Assembly: GCF_009877425.1 (NCBI RefSeq)
Contig: NZ_WXEY01000004.1
Coordinates: 62,001-126,000 of the forward strand
Direction of reading: 5' to 3'
DNA: 64,000 nt
Origin: Heliomicrobium undosum
GTDB lineage: Bacteria; Bacillota; Desulfitobacteriia; Heliobacteriales; Heliobacteriaceae
Each line of letters starts with the position of its first letter. Position 1 is the first letter of the stretch. Positions 62,716 to 64,000 of this stretch are shown here, one piece after another. The notes under the pieces are model-generated. The model ran no database searches. It was not told the origin of the DNA and worked only from the letters and a program-made list of their open reading frames with translations. The position numbers were made by a program, and so were the translations under genes.

Positions 62716-63822
62716 TTGCAGTGGAAAAAACACAAGACCTGGCTTATCCAGACGGGCATCCTGGCCGGCGCCCTGGCCGGGGCGTTGCTGGTGGGGGCAC
62801 TGTTCCTCGTTCTCGCCAAATCAGACCCTTTGACAGCGTACGGCGTCCTTTTTTCCGGTCCCTTCAGCAGCCAGTTCGGCTTTACGGAGACCCTGGTCCG
62901 GGCGACGCCGCTGCTGCTGGTCGGCCTCGGCATTATCATCTCTTTCCGTAGCGGCATCATCAACATCGGCGGTGAGGGGCAGATCCTGATGGGCGCCGTC
63001 GCAGCGGCGGCTGTCGCCCTGGCCCTGCCCGGTGTGCCCGCGCTGATCGCCCTGCCCCTGGTCTTTCTCAGCGGCGCCCTGGCCGGCGCTTTCTGGGGGG
63101 GAATCGCCGGCTGGCTGAAAGCGCGGTTGCAGGTGAATGAAATCCTCAGCACAGTCATGTTGAACCAAATCGCGGCGCAGATTTACCTCTTTTTGATCCG
63201 GGGCTTTCTCATCGATCCCCAGGAGGTGGCCTACGGGACGGGCGTACCCCAGACGGCATTGCTCCCCGACGGGCTCTGGCTGGAGCGGCTCATCCCCGGC
63301 AGCCGCCTGCATACAGGCTTCCTGCTCGCCGTCGCCCTCGCGGTCGTCGTCTACATATTCCTCTGGAAAACGCCCATCGGCTTTCGCCTGCGGGCTGTCG
63401 GCGCGGGGCCGGAGGCGTCCCGGTACGCCGGGATCAGCGTCTCCCTCTATACGGTGTTGGCGATGGCTCTCGCCGGCGGCATGGCCGGGATGGCTGGCGC
63501 TGTCGAGGTGGCCGGCCTGCATCACCGTGCCTTGGAGGATATCTCGGCAGGGTACGGATTCAGCGGCATCGTAGCCGCCCTCTTCGGCCGCCTCCATCCC
63601 ATTGGCGCCATCCCTGCCTCGATCTTGATGGGCGCCCTCATCCTCGGCGCAGATATGATGCAGCGGGCCGTTAACGTTCCCGCCGCCATCGTCATCGCCA
63701 TCCAGGGATTGATTATCCTTTTCGTCGTCTCCAGCGATATCCTGCTGCGCAAGCCCGAGTACCTGAACCGCCTGAAGAAGCGTTTCTTCCCCATGAAAGG
63801 AGGCGCCCAGTCGAATGGATGA
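62716..63822 (+). CDS. BMP-type nucleoside ABC transporter permease
   Basis: A 368-residue permease of the YufP/NupP (BmpB partner) family, importing nucleosides in characterised systems. GLGIIISFRSGIINIGGEGQ is the conserved signature, with ILSTVMLNQIAAQIYLFLI and GYGFSGIVAALFGRLHPIGA later; about ten helices. The start is TTG 62716 with GAGGTGGG 8 bases upstream. The usual upstream lipoprotein and ATPase genes are absent here; the previous gene is sulP, so those partners must lie downstream or elsewhere. It overlaps the second permease gene by 8 bases. Confidence 0.9.
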   Translation: MQWKKHKTWLIQTGILAGALAGALLVGALFLVLAKSDPLTAYGVLFSGPFSSQFGFTETLVRATPLLLVGLGIIISFRSGIINIGGEGQILMGAVAAAAVALALPGVPALIALPLVFLSGALAGAFWGGIAGWLKARLQVNEILSTVMLNQIAAQIYLFLIRGFLIDPQEVAYGTGVPQTALLPDGLWLERLIPGSRLHTGFLLAVALAVVVYIFLWKTPIGFRLRAVGAGPEASRYAGISVSLYTVLAMALAGGMAGMAGAVEVAGLHHRALEDISAGYGFSGIVAALFGRLHPIGAIPASILMGALILGADMMQRAVNVPAAIVIAIQGLIILFVVSSDILLRKPEYLNRLKKRFFPMKGGAQSNG

Positions 63823-64000
63823 TGTGGCAAGCCAAAGTATTATGATCGGCATCCTGGCCGCCGGCATCCGGCTGGCGACGCCCTTTCTGCTCGCTGCCCT
63901 GGGTGAGATGTTCGTCCAGCGCTCCGGCGTCTACAACCTGGGCGTCGAAGGCGTCATGCTGATGGGGGCCTTCCTCGGCTTTTTCGTTACCCTGACCGCC
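63815..64000 (+). CDS. Second BMP-type ABC permease, cut by window edge
   Basis: The first 62 residues (MDDVASQSIMIGILAAGIRL ... RSGVYNLGVEGVMLMGAFLG) match the YufQ/NupQ partner permease. AAAGGAGG lies upstream of ATG 63815. The gene overlaps the previous stop codon by 8 bases, indicating coupled translation. It runs off the right end of the window. Confidence 0.9.
   Translation, partial: MDDVASQSIMIGILAAGIRLATPFLLAALGEMFVQRSGVYNLGVEGVMLMGAFLGFFVTLTA

Overview
The window comes from a GC-rich endospore-forming-lineage Firmicute and most likely from a heliobacterium (anoxygenic phototrophic Clostridia). Firmicute signs are strong AGGAGG ribosome binding sites with many GTG and TTG starts, consensus sigma-A promoters (TTGACA-17-TATAAT), a long Bacillus/Clostridium-type SRP RNA, the classical order tRNA-Ser / SRP RNA / dnaX / ybaB / recR / bofA, and an SLH-anchored surface protein. 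The heliobacterial assignment rests mainly on a 31-residue single-helix gene at 24982-25077, which I read as pshX, the small antenna subunit of the type I homodimeric reaction centre. PFOR and a four-subunit 2-oxoacid:ferredoxin oxidoreductase fit a ferredoxin-centred anaerobe.

Layout. 1-4933 (minus): padR, HlyD-type adaptor and RND pump form one operon (the pump runs off the left edge), with a textbook PadR operator upstream. 5121-8146: a 15-bp triple repeat, a CoA-binding protein, and a dCache chemoreceptor preceded by a coupled leader ORF. 8200-12009 (minus): a four-domain CoA-disulfide reductase / rhodanese / TusA / DsrE fusion, its ArsR-family regulator with promoter and candidate operator, and a CBO0543-like membrane protein. 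12245-19228 (minus): a second chemoreceptor, a di-heme cytochrome c peroxidase lipoprotein, a small hypothetical protein, a beta-propeller lipoprotein, and a HelD-like helicase. 19259-21423: an MFS transporter behind a promoter-terminator leader, a small hypothetical gene and a nitroreductase remnant. 21424-29577: a metallophosphoesterase, a two-component pair, pshX, an HD-GYP protein and a hybrid histidine kinase.

29909-34677 is the housekeeping block: tRNA-Ser, SRP RNA, dnaX, two tiny minus-strand genes, a 29-residue membrane peptide with its own promoter and terminator, ybaB, recR and bofA. 34682-42911 is the 2-oxoacid oxidoreductase region: PFOR behind a structured leader, a 5'-truncated PPC/DUF296 gene, a P-loop ATPase and korABC plus a separate 2[4Fe-4S] ferredoxin. 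The ferredoxin terminator overlaps the promoter of tRNA-Ala. 43064-44002 is mostly noncoding and holds a candidate structured small RNA. 44003-46456 is a GntR/ABC-ATPase/ABC-permease operon. 47061-57896 is a giant 3611-residue S-layer-anchored repeat protein with a large internal duplication. The right end holds an SRAP-family protein, a copper-amine-oxidase-N-domain protein, a SulP transporter and the start of a BMP-type nucleoside ABC permease pair behind an operator and attenuator.

The least explained parts are small: pshX and another tiny membrane peptide, two three-way-junction RNA candidates (PFOR leader and the 43581 RNA), two attenuator leaders, a coupled leader ORF, and two gene remnants. 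No insertion sequence, CRISPR array or phage module was seen.
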